Source of the DNA: Paenibacillus sp. BIHB 4019
Lineage (GTDB): Bacteria > Bacillota > Bacilli > Paenibacillales > Paenibacillaceae
Length of the DNA stretch: 64,000 nucleotides
Reading direction: 5' to 3'
Assembly (NCBI RefSeq): GCF_002741035.1
Contig: NZ_CP016808.1
Coordinates: 992,001 to 1,056,000 of the forward strand
In this document: positions 1 through 8,057 of the stretch, piece by piece
Numbering within the stretch: the stretch's first letter is position 1
Layout: every line of letters begins with the position of its first letter
Program-made: the position numbers and the translations under genes
The notes under the pieces: model-generated
The model's database searches: none
Told to the model about the DNA's origin: nothing
What the model saw: only the letters and a program-made list of their open reading frames with translations

Positions 1-399
1 AATTTCCTGCAGCACCTGCTTGTTCATGTACCCCTGCAACTCTGGCTGAAGTCCCGTACGGACAAATTCATAGGCTTCGTTCAGCTTCAGTCCCGTTCTT
101 CTTTTGTTAACAAGACCAAATACCTTTTTCTTAATTTCCAGATAAACCTTCGCATCCTCCTTAGGAGTGCCGTAAGCTCGGAGGCGAAGCTTTTCCTTAT
201 ACTTCGGCTTGGACAGGCTGTTGCGAATCAAGGCATCATGCTCGGTGTCATAATACAAGTTGGTGATGGAGTAAAATTCATGCTGCTTGTTGTAATCATC
301 CAGCTCCATGTATTCCAGCAGTTGAAGGTAGAAATTGCGGTAGGCTTCACTATCGAGCAAATATTTGTTTTCGTATCGGTTGAAAACCTCAATTGCCAT
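1..399 (-). CDS. VTC (polyphosphate polymerase) domain protein, 3' end cut by window
   Basis: The reading frame is open from the ATG at 397-399 to the window edge, giving 133 residues that begin MAIEVFNRYENKYLLD. The N-terminal RYE.KYLL motif, the later YYDT segment, and the basic residues of KPKYKEKLRLRAYG and KVYLEIKKK match the VTC/CYTH-like tunnel fold. That fold binds triphosphate or polyphosphate in yeast Vtc4 and bacterial relatives. An AGAGAGG ribosome binding site lies just upstream of the ATG. In Bacillales such proteins often stand beside CotH-like kinases and DUF4956 membrane proteins, but no such gene is visible because the gene runs off the left edge. Polymerase activity is inferred from family only. 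The C-terminus is not seen. Confidence 0.85.
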   Translation of the reverse strand, partial: MAIEVFNRYENKYLLDSEAYRNFYLQLLEYMELDDYNKQHEFYSITNLYYDTEHDALIRNSLSKPKYKEKLRLRAYGTPKEDAKVYLEIKKKVFGLVNKRRTGLKLNEAYEFVRTGLQPELQGYMNKQVLQEI

Positions 400-789
400 A
401 TTGTTCAAATCCTCTCTATTTGATCTCGCATGTTATTCGCTTGGCGATCTGGTTCGTTGTTTGCTCCCTGTTCTCGCTTGCTATATTCGTATCTTAGTCC
501 CCAAACCTTTAACGAAACTTAAATGAATTTACAAAATTTTAAAAGAAGGGTGAAGATCATGCTTCGCTCCATGAAAAGATCAGCTTCCGATCGCCATTCC
601 CCTTTCCGCTGCAAACATTAAGGTTGACTAAAGGTAATCCTGATATAATGGCCTTATTAAAAATATAGGAAAGAATATCATTTCGTTATCCTTTTTCTAT
701 ATTTCTCGGAATGAAACGCGCCGCGCCGCCAAGTACGGCAACAGCCGTTTCACCTTCATACACAACCTCTATATAAAGGATGACTGGCC
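400..789. other. Intergenic region: repeat copy and weak promoter-like boxes
   Basis: This divergent 390 bp gap lies between the VTC gene and the two-component operon. It holds repeat copy D (661-755). A TTGACT at 624-629 and a TATAAT at 644-649 also occur, but only 14 bp apart, which is short for a sigma-A promoter. An AAAGGA ribosome binding site precedes the ATG at 790. No small ORF was supported. Confidence 0.4.
661..755 (-). repeat. Dispersed double-hairpin element, copy D
   Basis: On the minus strand this reads GGTGAAACGGCTGTTGCCG, then GGCGGCGCGGCGCGTTTCAT, then a second palindrome bounded by AAATATAG and CTATATTT. The same order of parts is found near 8058, 9164, 18524 and 18923. The copy sits just upstream of the response regulator gene. 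Confidence 0.7.
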
Positions 790-1467
790 ATGAGAATTTT
801 AATTGTAGAAGATGAGCTTCATTTAGCTGAAGCATTAAGCCAAATATTAAAGAAGCATAATTACTCCGTTGATGCGGTCCATGATGGCGTTTCCGGGCTC
901 GATTATGCGCGGAGCGGCATTTATGATTTGCTGCTGCTTGATATCATGATGCCTGAAATGGACGGAATCAGCGTATTGACCCAGCTTCGCAAAGAGGGCG
1001 TATCCACCCCCGTCATTCTGCTGACCGCAAAAGGGGAAATTACCGATATGGTGGCGGGGCTTGATCATGGGGCGGATGACTATATTGCCAAACCTTTTTC
1101 ATCCGAGGAGCTGCTTGCCCGAATACGGGCTGCATTAAGACGCAAAGGCGAAGTGCTGCCCGAGGATGCCTTAAAGTTCGGGGATATCGAATTAAACACG
1201 TCGAATTTGAAGCTTTCCGTTAAAGATAAAGAAATCAAGCTCAATTTAAAGGAAAGTGCCCTATTGGAGCTGCTGATCGTGAGGAAGCAGGCAATCACCT
1301 CCAAGGAGCTGATTATTGAGAAGCTTTGGGGCTTTGATTCAGAAGCGGAGCACAACAATGTGGAGGTTTATATCTCTTTTTTACGGAAAAAGTTTACGTT
1401 TCTGCATTCGTCCGTACGCATTAACACGATTCGAAATGTAGGGTATGTATTAGAGGTGACCGCCTAA
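790..1467 (+). CDS. OmpR/PhoB-family response regulator
   Basis: This is a 225-residue two-domain regulator. The N-terminal receiver domain (about 1-115) has the acidic pocket EDE at 7-9, the phospho-acceptor Asp51 in LLLLDIMMPEMDG, the conserved Thr in LLTAKG and Lys in DYIAKPF. The C-terminal winged helix (about 125-223) ends with VEVYISFLRKKF and the typical TIRNVGYVLE hairpin. It should be phosphorylated by the histidine kinase encoded next to it, whose ATG overlaps this stop codon (TAATG). The start is supported by AAGGA nine bases upstream. The target genes are not evident; the nearest downstream genes encode a small exported protein and a secreted esterase. Confidence 0.95.
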   Translation: MRILIVEDELHLAEALSQILKKHNYSVDAVHDGVSGLDYARSGIYDLLLLDIMMPEMDGISVLTQLRKEGVSTPVILLTAKGEITDMVAGLDHGADDYIAKPFSSEELLARIRAALRRKGEVLPEDALKFGDIELNTSNLKLSVKDKEIKLNLKESALLELLIVRKQAITSKELIIEKLWGFDSEAEHNNVEVYISFLRKKFTFLHSSVRINTIRNVGYVLEVTA

Positions 1468-2777
1468 TGTTCACGAAGCTCAGAAATCGATTTCTTATCG
1501 TTAATCTGGTCATCATTTCGGTGGTCATGCTGATCGCCTTCGCTTCCATTTACGTCATTACGTACCGGAATGTGCAGGCAGATATCAATGATGAGATTCA
1601 CCGGGTAGCCGATTTTTATCAGAAGCCCTCAGGCGGCTCTGATTCTTCGCCCTCCGGCAGGCATAAGGGCGATTCTCCTTCTGCACCTATGGATAACGGG
1701 GCTATAGATAATGGTTCTATGGATAGCGGGCCTATGAATAATGGGGATTCACGTCCAGACCGTTCAGTTGCTTTTTCGCTGAAAACAGATGCCGAGTGGA
1801 ACATTACAAGCACGACCTCTCCATTCGAAATGGACAGTGATTTTTATGTCGCTGCGGTGCAGGAGGCTTCGGCAGTCACTAAAAACACCGGGCAGTTCAG
1901 CTTGGATGGGAGCCACTGGGCTTTTCTCAAGCAGCAGACGAATGAAGGCTATAATCTGGTTTTCCTTGACGTTACTGCCCAGCAAGATATTTTGACCAAT
2001 TTAATTTATACGTTTTCTGTCGTTGGGCTCGCGATGCTGATCATCTTGTTTTTCACCAGCCGTTTCTTCGCCAATCAGTCGATCAGACCCGTGAAAGAAG
2101 CGTTCGATAAACAGAAGCAATTTATTGCCGATGCTTCGCATGAAATGAAAACACCGCTTACGATCATTAACACCAATACGGATGTGCTGCTCTCCAACAG
2201 TGAAGATACCATTCACAACCAAGCGAAGTGGCTGCACTACATCAAATCAGAAACGGAAAGAATGACGAAGCTGACCAATGACCTGCTGTATTTAACGGAA
2301 ATGGATGATGCCCGAACAAGCATGGTCTACAGCAAGTTCAATATGAGTGATGCGGTTGAAAATATTATTTTAACGATGGAAGCTGTTATCTTTGAGAAAA
2401 ATGTGTCTCTGGACTACGACATTGAACCAGATTTAATGGTGCAGGGCAGCGGGGAGCAGATTAAGCAAGTCGTGATGATTTTGCTGGACAATGCTGTCAA
2501 ATATACGAGTGCCAAAGGAACGGTCACCATGTCGCTCCAGAAGCAGCAGAACGATATTGTGCTGGCGGTCACCAACACCGGCGAAGGAATTGCCGCCGAG
2601 CATCTGACCCGCATTTTTGACCGGTTTTACCGTACCGACTCCTCCCGGGCGCGCAAGCAGGGCGGTTACGGCCTTGGCCTGGCGATTGCGAAGTCCATTG
2701 TCGACCAGCATAAAGGGAAAATTTACGCGAAAAGCACAGTAGGCGAGTCTACAAGCTTTTATGTTCATCTGTCTTGA
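1467..2777 (+). CDS. Sensor histidine kinase, translationally coupled to the response regulator
   Basis: This is a 436-residue membrane kinase. TM1 is at about 10-32, followed by an extracytoplasmic sensor of about 145 residues and TM2 at about 180-200. Next come HisKA with His225 in FIADASHEMKTPL and an HATPase domain with N box QVVMILLDNAVKY, G1 NTGEGI and G2 GGYGLGLAIAKSIV. No HAMP domain is obvious. The sensor contains four tandem copies of a five-residue unit of the form (P/A/S)(M/I)(D/N)(N/S)G, encoded by four 15-bp repeats at 1686-1745. This Asp/Asn-rich segment is unusual and could vary by slippage; the signal sensed is unknown. A strong terminator follows at 2840-2873. Confidence 0.95.
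   Translation: MFTKLRNRFLIVNLVIISVVMLIAFASIYVITYRNVQADINDEIHRVADFYQKPSGGSDSSPSGRHKGDSPSAPMDNGAIDNGSMDSGPMNNGDSRPDRSVAFSLKTDAEWNITSTTSPFEMDSDFYVAAVQEASAVTKNTGQFSLDGSHWAFLKQQTNEGYNLVFLDVTAQQDILTNLIYTFSVVGLAMLIILFFTSRFFANQSIRPVKEAFDKQKQFIADASHEMKTPLTIINTNTDVLLSNSEDTIHNQAKWLHYIKSETERMTKLTNDLLYLTEMDDARTSMVYSKFNMSDAVENIILTMEAVIFEKNVSLDYDIEPDLMVQGSGEQIKQVVMILLDNAVKYTSAKGTVTMSLQKQQNDIVLAVTNTGEGIAAEHLTRIFDRFYRTDSSRARKQGGYGLGLAIAKSIVDQHKGKIYAKSTVGESTSFYVHLS
1686..1745 (+). repeat. Four tandem 15-bp coding repeats in the sensor domain
   Basis: Consecutive units begin at 1686, 1701, 1716 and 1731. Each follows the pattern NCTAT(G/A)(G/A)ATAnnGGn and encodes (P/A/S)(M/I)(D/N)(N/S)G. The unit is a multiple of three, so gain or loss of copies keeps the reading frame. 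Confidence 0.85.
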
Positions 2778-2839
2778 GCGGATTAGGCGGGGTTAGCAGC
2801 AAGTTGCTCCTCTGCCCTGCTCCATCTGGAAACGCGTAC

Positions 2840-2873
2840 AAAAAAGACTGATGAGCATTCATCAGTCTTTTTT
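2840..2873 (+). terminator. Rho-independent terminator, probably bidirectional
   Basis: A near-perfect stem AAAAAAGACTGATGA / TCATCAGTCTTTTTT has a GCAT loop. It ends the two-component operon and, read on the minus strand, the small exported-protein gene whose stop is at 2905. Confidence 0.9.
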
Positions 2874-2904
2874 GGCTATTTTGCAATCGTAAAGGTATGC
2901 TCGA

Positions 2905-3069
2905 CTATTTGGTAGCAGGGTTGTCCGCTCCATCTGGTTGTGCGCTCGCGATTGAACTTTGGTTGCCTTGTAGCCGATTCAAGTTGTCCGCTGCTGCTGC
3001 GTTTGACGCCAATGTGCTGCTGAACATAATACTGATCATCAGCATGCTTGCTGCTAATGTCTTTTTCAT
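2905..3069 (-). CDS. Small exported protein of unknown function, 54 aa
   Basis: An ATG at 3067-3069 opens a 54-residue frame ending TAG at 2905-2907. It is preceded by GAGAGG nine bases upstream. The protein starts MKKTLAASMLMISIMFSSTL and continues ASNAAAADN, a textbook signal peptide with a likely Ala-X-Ala cleavage near residue 27. The mature part would be about 28 residues, polar and Gln/Asn/Ser-rich, with no cysteine. It has its own terminator at 2840-2873. I do not recognise a family. Possible roles include a processed peptide or a small envelope factor. A longer overlapping frame on the same strand (2876-3193) lacks such a signal and is judged a shadow. Confidence 0.7.
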   Translation of the reverse strand: MKKTLAASMLMISIMFSSTLASNAAAADNLNRLQGNQSSIASAQPDGADNPATK

Positions 3070-3291
3070 AGTGGTAGCCTCTCATTTCTGTCCCATATGG
3101 ATGTGAACAATATTCATTATAGACATGCAACCTTAAATGGATATGAATTTTCGAACATTTTTTATGAATCCTTGCAAAAATGCTGGCTTGCAAAAAAATG
3201 GGTCGCGCTTAGTCCTCCAATCATATTGTCATTTTATGGTTGAGATGATACGCTTACTTACAGCAGGCTATTGAACTGGAGGAGAATGATG

Positions 3292-4695
3292 ATGAAGATG
3301 AATAAAGGGTTATTTTCCAGCCTTCTTGTTTTGGCGGTTACTTCAACCCCTTTTGCCTTTACAAATGTAAGCGCAAACAATTCAAGCTCCGAATCTAAGC
3401 AGCCCTCGTACTCATTAGTTGTGAAAGGCTTTGACTGGGGTCCCAGCGTGCATAAAATCGTCTTGAACACAGGAAGCACCATTCAAGGAAATACGCTGGC
3501 TAAAGACAGCTTTAAAATTTTAGCAGAGCGAAATTATCCCATGTTTAACTTCGATACCCAAAGCTCCTATGATGGCTTCGATAGCGGCAGCAGAAGCATA
3601 AATAACACCTATCTTTCAGACGAGGAAGGCAACAAGCTAGACAAGCAAACCGGCCAATACATTACGATTGAGATGAGCGTCCACCCTGATCTGGCTACTG
3701 CAAGCACGTTTAACTTTGATCTGCAGACCTTTACGAATCAATATGTAGACCTTCAATATACGATAATTCAGCAGAAAGCGCTCAAGGACGCCGCTGGCAA
3801 TGTAATCAACGATTTGACGACGACGCAGGAAACTCCGCATACGGTCATCGAGCAATCCATTGACAAATTTGATCTAACAGGAAAATTTGATTATAAAGAC
3901 GCTAAATATGGCGACATTGCGCTCACCTATGCGTCTTATTTGCCTGACACCGACGGGAAGAAGCTCCCGCTGATCATCTGGCTGCACGGGGCTGGAGAAG
4001 GGGGAACCGATCCACGAATTGCTCTTTTGGGCAACCGGGTAACGGCGTTAGCTGAAGATGCTGTACAGAAATTTTTTGGCGATGCGGCCGTTCTTGTACC
4101 ACAAACCCCTACCTTCTGGATGAATAACGGAACGGGGCAATATACGCAAGATGGCAGCAGCATGTATACGAACGCCTTGACGGCTTTAATTAAACAATAT
4201 GTTAAAGACAATAAAACGGATATTGATCCGAAGCGAATATATATTGGCGGCTGTTCAAACGGCGGCTTTATGTCCCTTAATATGCTCCTTGCGAACCCTA
4301 ATTATTTTGCAGCTGCTTATCCGTCAGCAGAGGCCTATTTGGATACTTGGCTAACCAATAAAGATATCGCCAAGCTTAAAAATATCCCTATCTGGTTTAC
4401 GGCCGCCGGAGCGGATCAAACCGTGGATACTTCAAAAAACACAACGCCAACTTATAAGAGGCTTATTGCTGCTGGTGCGCCTAATGTCCATTATTCTTAT
4501 TTTGACACTGTGCTCGATTTGAGCGGCCAGTATGCCAAAGGCAAAGGAGATAACAGTCCTTATGAATATAATGGGCACTGGTCCTGGATTTATGTACTGA
4601 ACAATGAAGTGTCCAATGACTATAATGGCAAGCCTGTAAAGGTTGAAGGCAAAGCCGTCACCCTTATGGAATGGCTGGCAAAGCAATCAAAATGA
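3292..4695 (+). CDS. Secreted alpha/beta-hydrolase esterase with N-terminal Ig-like domain
   Basis: This is a 467-residue secreted enzyme. The chosen ATG at 3292 sits seven bases after GGAGGAG; in-frame ATGs at 3286 and 3289 and a TTG at 3271 are too close to or upstream of it. A signal peptide is followed by a beta-rich N-terminal region (about 30-200) resembling the EstA Ig-like domain, with KGFDWGPSVHKIVL. The C-terminal hydrolase (about 205-465) carries LIIWLHGAGEGG (oxyanion loop) and GGCSNGGF with nucleophile Ser322. A likely acid follows IWFTAAGADQTV, and His429 lies in GHWSW. This architecture fits the prolyl-oligopeptidase/Est families that act on esters outside the cell; the substrate is unknown. 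It stands alone in its transcription unit. Confidence 0.88.
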   Translation: MKMNKGLFSSLLVLAVTSTPFAFTNVSANNSSSESKQPSYSLVVKGFDWGPSVHKIVLNTGSTIQGNTLAKDSFKILAERNYPMFNFDTQSSYDGFDSGSRSINNTYLSDEEGNKLDKQTGQYITIEMSVHPDLATASTFNFDLQTFTNQYVDLQYTIIQQKALKDAAGNVINDLTTTQETPHTVIEQSIDKFDLTGKFDYKDAKYGDIALTYASYLPDTDGKKLPLIIWLHGAGEGGTDPRIALLGNRVTALAEDAVQKFFGDAAVLVPQTPTFWMNNGTGQYTQDGSSMYTNALTALIKQYVKDNKTDIDPKRIYIGGCSNGGFMSLNMLLANPNYFAAAYPSAEAYLDTWLTNKDIAKLKNIPIWFTAAGADQTVDTSKNTTPTYKRLIAAGAPNVHYSYFDTVLDLSGQYAKGKGDNSPYEYNGHWSWIYVLNNEVSNDYNGKPVKVEGKAVTLMEWLAKQSK

Positions 4696-4727
4696 TGGTG
4701 GTTAAATCATAGTTTGACCGTTTCTTA

Positions 4728-4772
4728 AGGTGCGAATGCGTTAAGGATTTTATAAGTTACGTATTCGCACCT
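4728..4772. repeat. Inverted repeat after the esterase gene
   Basis: AGGTGCGAATGCGTTAA (4728-4744) is mirrored by TTACGTATTCGCACCT (4757-4772), so a long imperfect hairpin is possible. No T-run follows on the plus strand, so termination is uncertain. It lies between convergent genes. Confidence 0.6.
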
Positions 4773-4810
4773 GGGGAACAACTTAGTACAGACAGGAAAC
4801 TTCTTGCATT

Positions 4811-5140
4811 TTACTTATGGTCAAAAACATTCATAAGGCATATACGCTTATAAAAACCTCCGCGCTCATCCTTTTTCCTCTCTCGTATAAGCTCCATTTG
4901 CTCTCTTCCAATACCCTTGCTATGGGCAAAGCTATAAATAACCTCAAGCAAATCTGCCAGCTCCTCCAATTGTTCTTCCTGATCACCAGCTTCAAGAAAC
5001 TCATTTAGTTCTTCTTGAATTTTCTCCTTTAGCGCTATCTCATATTCAGCAGTATTAAGTACCCTAGAGCTGAACTGCTTACCGCTTGCTTGGATGATTT
5101 GAGGTATGTTGTCACGCACAAGCTTGTTGTATGTTTTCAC
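4811..5140 (-). CDS. MazG-like NTP pyrophosphohydrolase (phosphoribosyl-ATP pyrophosphohydrolase-like)
   Basis: This is a 109-residue, all-alpha protein starting at GTG 5140 with VKTYNKLVRDNIPQII. A GGGAGGAG ribosome binding site lies upstream of that GTG; the longer frame from 5185 would overlap the preceding gene and lacks such a site. YNKLVRDNIP is the signature of the small MazG-type family (COG4997-like). The acidic motif EELNEF followed by EELADLLEV supplies the EEXXE..EXXD metal-binding set that hydrolyses NTPs to NMP and pyrophosphate. It follows the HNH nuclease gene by 23 bases and should be co-transcribed with it. Family members clean up abnormal nucleotides; some MazG-like proteins occur in phage and defence contexts. 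Its role here is inferred only. Confidence 0.85.
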   Translation of the reverse strand: MKTYNKLVRDNIPQIIQASGKQFSSRVLNTAEYEIALKEKIQEELNEFLEAGDQEEQLEELADLLEVIYSFAHSKGIGREQMELIRERKKDERGGFYKRICLMNVFDHK

Positions 5141-5163
5141 CCTTGTTCTCCTCCCTATTTTCA

Positions 5164-6147
5164 TTAGCCCTGGCAAGCCATCCAAAACTTGCGTACAAGA
5201 TTACTATCGATAGCAAATTCGAGTTCTGAAACATGCTTATCAAGCTTCCCTTGTTCCTTCAAGCGTTGAAGAAGATTGTTATTCCGCTCCTCAAGCCGCT
5301 GAATCATTGCTTCATTCGGCACAACATTAGATTTACTGCTATTGCATGTTTGGTGGGCAAATACAAGATTCCATAAATCATCAGAATATAGATAGGACCA
5401 TGGAATAACATGGTCAATTGTAGGTGTTTCATTTTTTATTATCGAATCACATATAAAACAATGAGTCTCAGGATTTTCTACGATAAGAAATGGTGCAAAC
5501 TTACTTAGTGACCTTCGACTTACCTGATCATCATCTATAATTCGTAATTTTTTAGATAGTCTAGGTGAATGATTAAAATTCTCCAGCATTTGTGTCCAAC
5601 GATAGTTAATGGCATCAACAACAATCAATCTGTTTTGTTTTAGAGCAAGCAAGTTCTCTTTTTGAATAAACAAGCTATCTCCTTTTTGCTCATATTCGTA
5701 AACGCCTTCCATTTCTTTTCCTTCGACCCGCAAAAATCGGTAACTTACGTCTTGCTTTAGTGCTCTTATAGTTGCATGGAGTGCTTTCTCATACTCTTTG
5801 CCACATGCGGATTCGATATTCGATCTAAACCATTTTATGGGTTTCATTGTCCTTGATTGAGCCTGATAGGCTGTTATAAGGGTCTTGGAAGTTGTGACCA
5901 TTACGGGCGGCTTCACGGGATTCGAGCTTTGCTGAAGATTGAAAAACATCGTTTGTTCGAAATAATAACGAAGCACCTTTTTTGCAATCTCTCTTAATTG
6001 AACTTCCACATGCCCCGGCACTTCCGTTGCTGATTGCTCTTCATATTCAACCGCTATTTCTGTAATCGCTTTTGCCCATGCCATTTTATATGTATTGTCG
6101 AAACTGCAATTTCTAATGATGTACAGCCATTTTTCTAAAAAAATCAT
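5164..6147 (-). CDS. HNH endonuclease domain protein
   Basis: The protein is 327 residues from the ATG at 6147, preceded by GGTGGAA; an in-frame ATG at 6165 has no visible ribosome binding site. The C-terminal third holds an HNH fold: zinc-type pair CFICD, catalytic segment TIDHVIPWSYL, then WNLVFAHQTCNSSKSN with the second Cys and the Asn/His positions. The N-terminal 220 residues are helical with no recognised domain and probably bind DNA or a partner. The gene is AT-rich compared with its neighbours and is paired with the MazG-like gene downstream, which suggests an acquired two-gene unit. It could be a restriction-like or phage-derived nuclease. Substrate and target are unknown. Confidence 0.82.
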   Translation of the reverse strand: MIFLEKWLYIIRNCSFDNTYKMAWAKAITEIAVEYEEQSATEVPGHVEVQLREIAKKVLRYYFEQTMFFNLQQSSNPVKPPVMVTTSKTLITAYQAQSRTMKPIKWFRSNIESACGKEYEKALHATIRALKQDVSYRFLRVEGKEMEGVYEYEQKGDSLFIQKENLLALKQNRLIVVDAINYRWTQMLENFNHSPRLSKKLRIIDDDQVSRRSLSKFAPFLIVENPETHCFICDSIIKNETPTIDHVIPWSYLYSDDLWNLVFAHQTCNSSKSNVVPNEAMIQRLEERNNNLLQRLKEQGKLDKHVSELEFAIDSNLVRKFWMACQG

Positions 6148-6336
6148 ACGCCGCTTCCACCCCATTTTTTTGCTTTAGTGCCAAAATTGTATTCCTCTTA
6201 GGCTGCAAACTAGCTATAATGTCTATATCCATGCTAACATATTCGACAACAATAGAGACACCGAAATTGGCTCAAAGTTGCTTGACCAATCACAAGTATT
6301 TTTCAAAATGACTAAGTTCTAAAAGGATGGTTGGGT

Positions 6337-6627
6337 GTGAAAAAATATACGGTTATTATCGTTCTATTCCTACTTATAGCGGCTGCTTTAACAGTACCTA
6401 GCAAGCAGCAATACGCTGATTGGCTTAAAGGTCATATCAAGGAAGATAGCAATAGTTTAATTATCAACTTGGGTGTTGACCTGCTTGGGACAACGATTAT
6501 TGAGAAAGTAACGACTTGCCAAAGCTATGTCGTATTAAGTGTATGTACCACCAAAATTAGCAACTCTGAAAAAATCAAAGCAGCGGGTATATTCAACAAT
6601 TTCATCCCTTTGCAATTTCCTAAGTAA
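6337..6627 (+). CDS. Small membrane-anchored protein, DUF4359-like
   Basis: A GTG at 6337 follows AAGGA by nine bases and opens a 96-residue frame; the TTG at 6331 is too close to the site. The N-terminus VKKYTVIIVLFLLIAAALTV is a single membrane segment or uncleaved signal. The outside part has YADWLK, two cysteines in TTCQSYVVLSVCTT, and a C-terminal GIFNNFIPL motif. These features recall the DUF4359 family of small bacterial proteins. The function is unknown. It is divergent from the HNH gene, lies in the same AT-rich patch and has its own terminator. The family call rests on memory of the motif, so it is only moderately sure. Confidence 0.65.
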   Translation: MKKYTVIIVLFLLIAAALTVPSKQQYADWLKGHIKEDSNSLIINLGVDLLGTTIIEKVTTCQSYVVLSVCTTKISNSEKIKAAGIFNNFIPLQFPK

Positions 6628-6660
6628 GAGTAAGCTCATCATAGAGCAAAAAATAATAAT

Positions 6661-6708
6661 AAACTCCCTTCAGTTTGCTGTATAGTGCACACGGAGGGAG
6701 TTTTTTTG
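6661..6708 (+). terminator. Rho-independent terminator after the DUF4359-like gene
   Basis: AAACTCCCT (6661-6669) pairs with AGGGAGTTT (6695-6703) across a long loop and is followed by a T-run to 6707. Confidence 0.85.
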
Positions 6709-6841
6709 TTACAGATGGCTTATCACTTAGGACGTGCATGCAAACGTGAGCAAGCCAGATGCTTATTGAATTTTACCTCAAACGCGCTTCCGCTCCTGCT
6801 TTAAAATGTCCTAGCTTATGGGTTGAACTTACATAACGAAA

Positions 6842-7035
6842 AGCGGATTCGTGCAAAGACTTGGCGGACACAGGGCAGCTATTTCAACCAAAACAGAGGA
6901 AACGGCATAGGTTGCGGACTCAGAAGACGCTAATGCGCTGCTATTAGTTATTTTGACGGCATAATGCGAGCTATAACGGCTTTGCTGTCCGCTTATGGCC
7001 CAAAATCGCCTCAAAAGCCACAGTAGCGGAACGTC
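6842..7035. repeat. Non-coding repeat-like block with spaced GCGGA motifs
   Basis: GCGGACACAG (6864) and GCGGACTCAG (6914) are exactly 50 bp apart. An inverted CTGTCCGC occurs at 6985 and AGCGGA at 7023-7028. The 458 bp gap 6628-7085 holds only the terminator above and this block. A 61-codon minus-strand frame inside it has no ribosome binding site or protein-like composition. It looks like an inserted repetitive element; copies elsewhere cannot be checked here. Confidence 0.4.
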
Positions 7036-7085
7036 AGTCCGTCAAAATATGAGATAGCAGCACGATGCCGATTTTCATTCAAATC

Positions 7086-8006
7086 CTAGTTGAACTTGTA
7101 AGAAACACCCGTTAAGCTTTCTGAAATATGCCATAACCGGTTTGAAATATCAGCAGCGTATAATTTATTAATGATCTCGTCACTCTTAGGATAGCCTTTT
7201 CTGCCGCCTCTCCCGTCTGGGCCAATATATTCCCCGCCTTTAATTGACGGTTCTGTAGCAGCATACAAGGTAGGCAAGGCCCCCATATGGGCTGGCTGGC
7301 TTAATAATCCGGTAAGCATACGCATGAATGTATTGGCCCGTTTTCCTGAACCGAAGGAAAATAAGTTCGTATTCGATATTCCAGGATGGCAGGCAACGCT
7401 TACGGCATCTATGTGATTGGAACGAAACTTGTTTTGAAGCTCTTTGGCGAACATGAGGTTGGCCAGCTTGCTTTGCCCATAAAATTTTATAGCGCTATAT
7501 CCCTTGGAACCGTCTAAATTGTCAAAATGGATAGCAGCGTTATGAGCAGCTATACTGCTTACGGTAACCACTCTCGAATTTGGGGTAGCAATAAGCTTTG
7601 GCAAAAGTAAGCCCGTCAGGGCAAAATGGCCCAAATGGTTTCCGCCAAGCTGTGATTCGAAGCCATCCTTGGTCAAACGATGCGGGGGAATCATAATTCC
7701 AGCATTATTGATAAGAATAGATAAGGAGTCGTATTGATTCATAAAATCGGTTGCGAATGCCCTGATGCTATTCAAATCACCAAGGTCAAGCTGCATCGTT
7801 GTCACATGTGCATCCGGATAGACCGACTTTATTTTGCCGGCAGCTACGCTTCCCTTCTCCATGTTCCGAACAGCCAGTATAACCTTTGCTTTTCTTTCAG
7901 CTAGTGCTGCTGCTGTTTCAAAACCCAGCCCGCTATTCGCGCCTGTAATAATGACTACTTGATCTGATACATCTGTGATGTTGTCTTTGGTCCAAACAAC
8001 GCTCAT
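7086..8006 (-). CDS. Short-chain dehydrogenase/reductase (retinol dehydrogenase-like)
   Basis: This 306-residue NAD(P)-dependent oxidoreductase belongs to the extended WW-domain/retinol-dehydrogenase-like branch. The Rossmann nucleotide site is TGANSGLGFE near the N-terminus. NNAG stabilises the central sheet, VVTVSSIAAH supplies the catalytic Ser strand, and Tyr176 and Lys180 in YGQSK form the YxxxK pair. The Arg in LAVRNMEKG suggests NADP preference. The substrate cannot be told from sequence. It is a single gene divergent from trhO, with repeat copy E and both promoters in the gap. The C-terminal WHISESLTGVSYKFN tail is typical of this group. There is no signal peptide, so it is cytosolic. 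Confidence 0.9.
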   Translation of the reverse strand: MSVVWTKDNITDVSDQVVIITGANSGLGFETAAALAERKAKVILAVRNMEKGSVAAGKIKSVYPDAHVTTMQLDLGDLNSIRAFATDFMNQYDSLSILINNAGIMIPPHRLTKDGFESQLGGNHLGHFALTGLLLPKLIATPNSRVVTVSSIAAHNAAIHFDNLDGSKGYSAIKFYGQSKLANLMFAKELQNKFRSNHIDAVSVACHPGISNTNLFSFGSGKRANTFMRMLTGLLSQPAHMGALPTLYAATEPSIKGGEYIGPDGRGGRKGYPKSDEIINKLYAADISNRLWHISESLTGVSYKFN

Positions 8007-8057
8007 TTTAAATGCACTCCTTTTTTATCAAATAGCAGAAAATGATTCGATTGGGCC

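Noticed and set aside
2876..3193. 105-codon minus-strand frame overlapping the small exported protein
   Set aside because: The 54-aa frame in another phase has a signal peptide and ribosome binding site; this one has neither.
6829..7014. 61-codon minus-strand frame in the repeat-like block
   Set aside because: It has no ribosome binding site and coincides with the spaced GCGGAC motifs, so it is treated as non-coding.
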